The position numbers were made by a program, and so were the translations under genes. Below are positions 14,006 to 15,008 of a stretch of 15,008 nucleotides of DNA, one piece after another. The notes under the pieces are model-generated. The model worked only from the letters and a program-made list of their open reading frames with translations. It did no database searches and was not told the DNA's origin. The DNA comes from UBA6115 sp964534515 (GTDB lineage: Bacteria; Bacillota; Clostridia; Christensenellales; Aristaeellaceae): the NCBI GenBank assembly GCA_964534515.1, contig CAZHPW010000059.1:1-15008 (forward strand), written 5' to 3'. Within the stretch, counting starts at the first letter, position 1; each line of letters starts with the position of its first letter.

Positions 14006-15008
14006 TTAGTTGCCGGGTTTGTAGCTGTCTTTCAAGCCGACAACCAGGTTAAATACGGGGTTCTCCTCGGTGGAATCACTGTCCTTGCAGAAATAGCCGT
14101 TGCGCAGGAACTGGTAGGTATCCCCGACCTTCGCATCCTTCAAACTGGGCTCCATCAGGCCATGAACCACCTTTAAGCTATTGGGGTTGAGCCTGGCGAT
14201 GAAGTCCTTCTTGTCGGTGCCGTCGTCAATGTCATCCGCGTCCGCCAGCAGCGGCTCATACAGCCTGGCTTCAAAGGGAACGGCCTTGTCGCCGCAGACC
14301 CAGTGCAGGGTGCCCTTCACCTTGCGGTTGGCGCCCTCGCTGCCGGAGCGGCTGTCCAAATCAACCGAGCAGACCAGGTGGTCAATGCTGCCGTCCTCGT
14401 TTTTGATAACGTCCTCGCACTTGATGATGTAGGCACCCTTCAAGCGAACCTCGCCGCCGGGCTTCAAGCGGAAGAATTTTCCCGGGGGGTTCTCCATAAA
14501 GTCTTCCTGCTCAATGTAGATGGTGTGGCTCATCTCTACCTTGCGCGTGCCAAACTCCGGATGGTCCGGGTGGTTCTCGTGCTCCAACTCGTCCGTCTTG
14601 CCCTCTTCCCAGTTGGAGAAGACAATCTTGAGGGGATTAAGAACCGCCATCACGCGGGGGGCTTTGCTGCCCAGGTCATTGCGCACGCAGAACTCCAACA
14701 AGCCCAGGTCCACAATGCTGTCCGCCTTCGCCAAGCCGACCCGGTCAATGAAGTCCCGGATGGCCTCCTTGGTGTAGCCGCGGCGGCGCATGGCGACAAT
14801 GGTGGGCATGCGGGGGTCATCCCAGCCACTGACATAGCCTTCCTCAACCAAGCGCCTTAAATAGCGCTTGCTCATGACCGTGCGGGTCAGATTCAGCCTG
14901 GCAAACTCAATCTGCCTGGGGCCGTAGGTTTTGTAACCAAACTTGTCCTGGTGCGCTTCCCTGAAGCCGGCGTTCTCAACCACCCAGTCATACAACGGCC
15001 GGTGGTCC
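14006..15008 (-). CDS. glnS: Glutaminyl-tRNA synthetase, C-terminal part (gene runs off right edge)
   Basis: The last 333 or so residues of a class I synthetase that charges tRNA-Gln. The reading frame stays open to the window edge (DHRPLYDWVVENAG at the start), so the true start is outside. Family marks are ARLNLTRTVMSKR (the KMSKS motif region), GYVSGWDDPRMPTI, RRRGYTKEAIRDFI, and the anticodon-binding beta barrels with VVLNPLKIVFSNWEE-type sequence (AVLNPLKIVFSNWEEG) and GTLHWVCG. The C-terminus ends at the normal place. It is followed at 19 nt by gltX. In bacteria GlnRS was acquired from eukaryotes, and many Firmicutes lack it, using GatCAB instead. Confidence 0.97.
   Translation of the reverse strand, partial: DHRPLYDWVVENAGFREAHQDKFGYKTYGPRQIEFARLNLTRTVMSKRYLRRLVEEGYVSGWDDPRMPTIVAMRRRGYTKEAIRDFIDRVGLAKADSIVDLGLLEFCVRNDLGSKAPRVMAVLNPLKIVFSNWEEGKTDELEHENHPDHPEFGTRKVEMSHTIYIEQEDFMENPPGKFFRLKPGGEVRLKGAYIIKCEDVIKNEDGSIDHLVCSVDLDSRSGSEGANRKVKGTLHWVCGDKAVPFEARLYEPLLADADDIDDGTDKKDFIARLNPNSLKVVHGLMEPSLKDAKVGDTYQFLRNGYFCKDSDSTEENPVFNLVVGLKDSYKPGN

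Noticed and set aside
1..15008. CRISPR arrays, tRNA/rRNA genes, insertion sequences, phage or plasmid genes
   Set aside because: No regular repeat-spacer pattern, tRNA cloverleaf, transposase, integrase or terminal inverted repeat was seen on either strand.

Overview
This window looks like ordinary chromosome from a Gram-positive member of the Firmicutes, most likely an uncultured Clostridia-type gut or rumen bacterium. The evidence is groES-groEL behind a perfect CIRCE operator, an ECF-type transporter S subunit beside a DUF3842 protein, a DUF3783 protein, an HPr-like protein without the usual phosphorylated histidine, strong AGGAGG-type ribosome binding sites, occasional TTG starts, and a CotH/lamin-tail surface protein. 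Overall GC is moderate. Genus or species cannot be assigned from the sequence alone.

Layout from left to right. (1) 1-829: the 5' part of groEL, then groES, CIRCE and a sigma-A-like promoter, all reading leftward. (2) 969-4391: a leftward pair of exported proteins, a large LTD-LTD-chitobiase-CotH protein followed by a metallo-beta-lactamase-fold protein with a damaged metal site, with its own promoter and terminator. (3) 4397-5744: a leftward HtrA-type membrane-anchored serine protease with its terminator. (4) 5947-6951: a rightward secreted protein of unknown family, ending in a strong bidirectional terminator. (5) 6967-8038: a leftward ECF S component plus DUF3842 unit, with a structured leader that appears able to hide the ribosome binding site. 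(6) 8061-10194: rightward DUF3783-mutY, coupled by a 1-nt overlap, then a secreted YbjN-like gene broken by a frameshift, then a bidirectional terminator. (7) 10208-12087: a leftward GH130 glycoside phosphorylase and M19 dipeptidase, overlapping by 4 nt. (8) 12121-12476: the HPr-like gene with a clear promoter. (9) 12538-15008: a leftward glnS-gltX pair, with glnS running off the right edge.

Most of the content is housekeeping: protein folding and quality control (GroES/GroEL, HtrA), base-excision repair (MutY), aminoacylation (GlnRS, GluRS), nutrient uptake and catabolism (ECF S unit, GH130, M19) and carbon regulation (HPr-like). I see no phage, transposon, CRISPR, tRNA or rRNA, and no convincing new multi-gene system. 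The points most worth checking are the SD-sequestering leader upstream of the ECF S gene, the metal-site-degenerate MBL protein beside a CotH protein, the unknown exported protein next to htrA, and the frameshifted YbjN-like gene.
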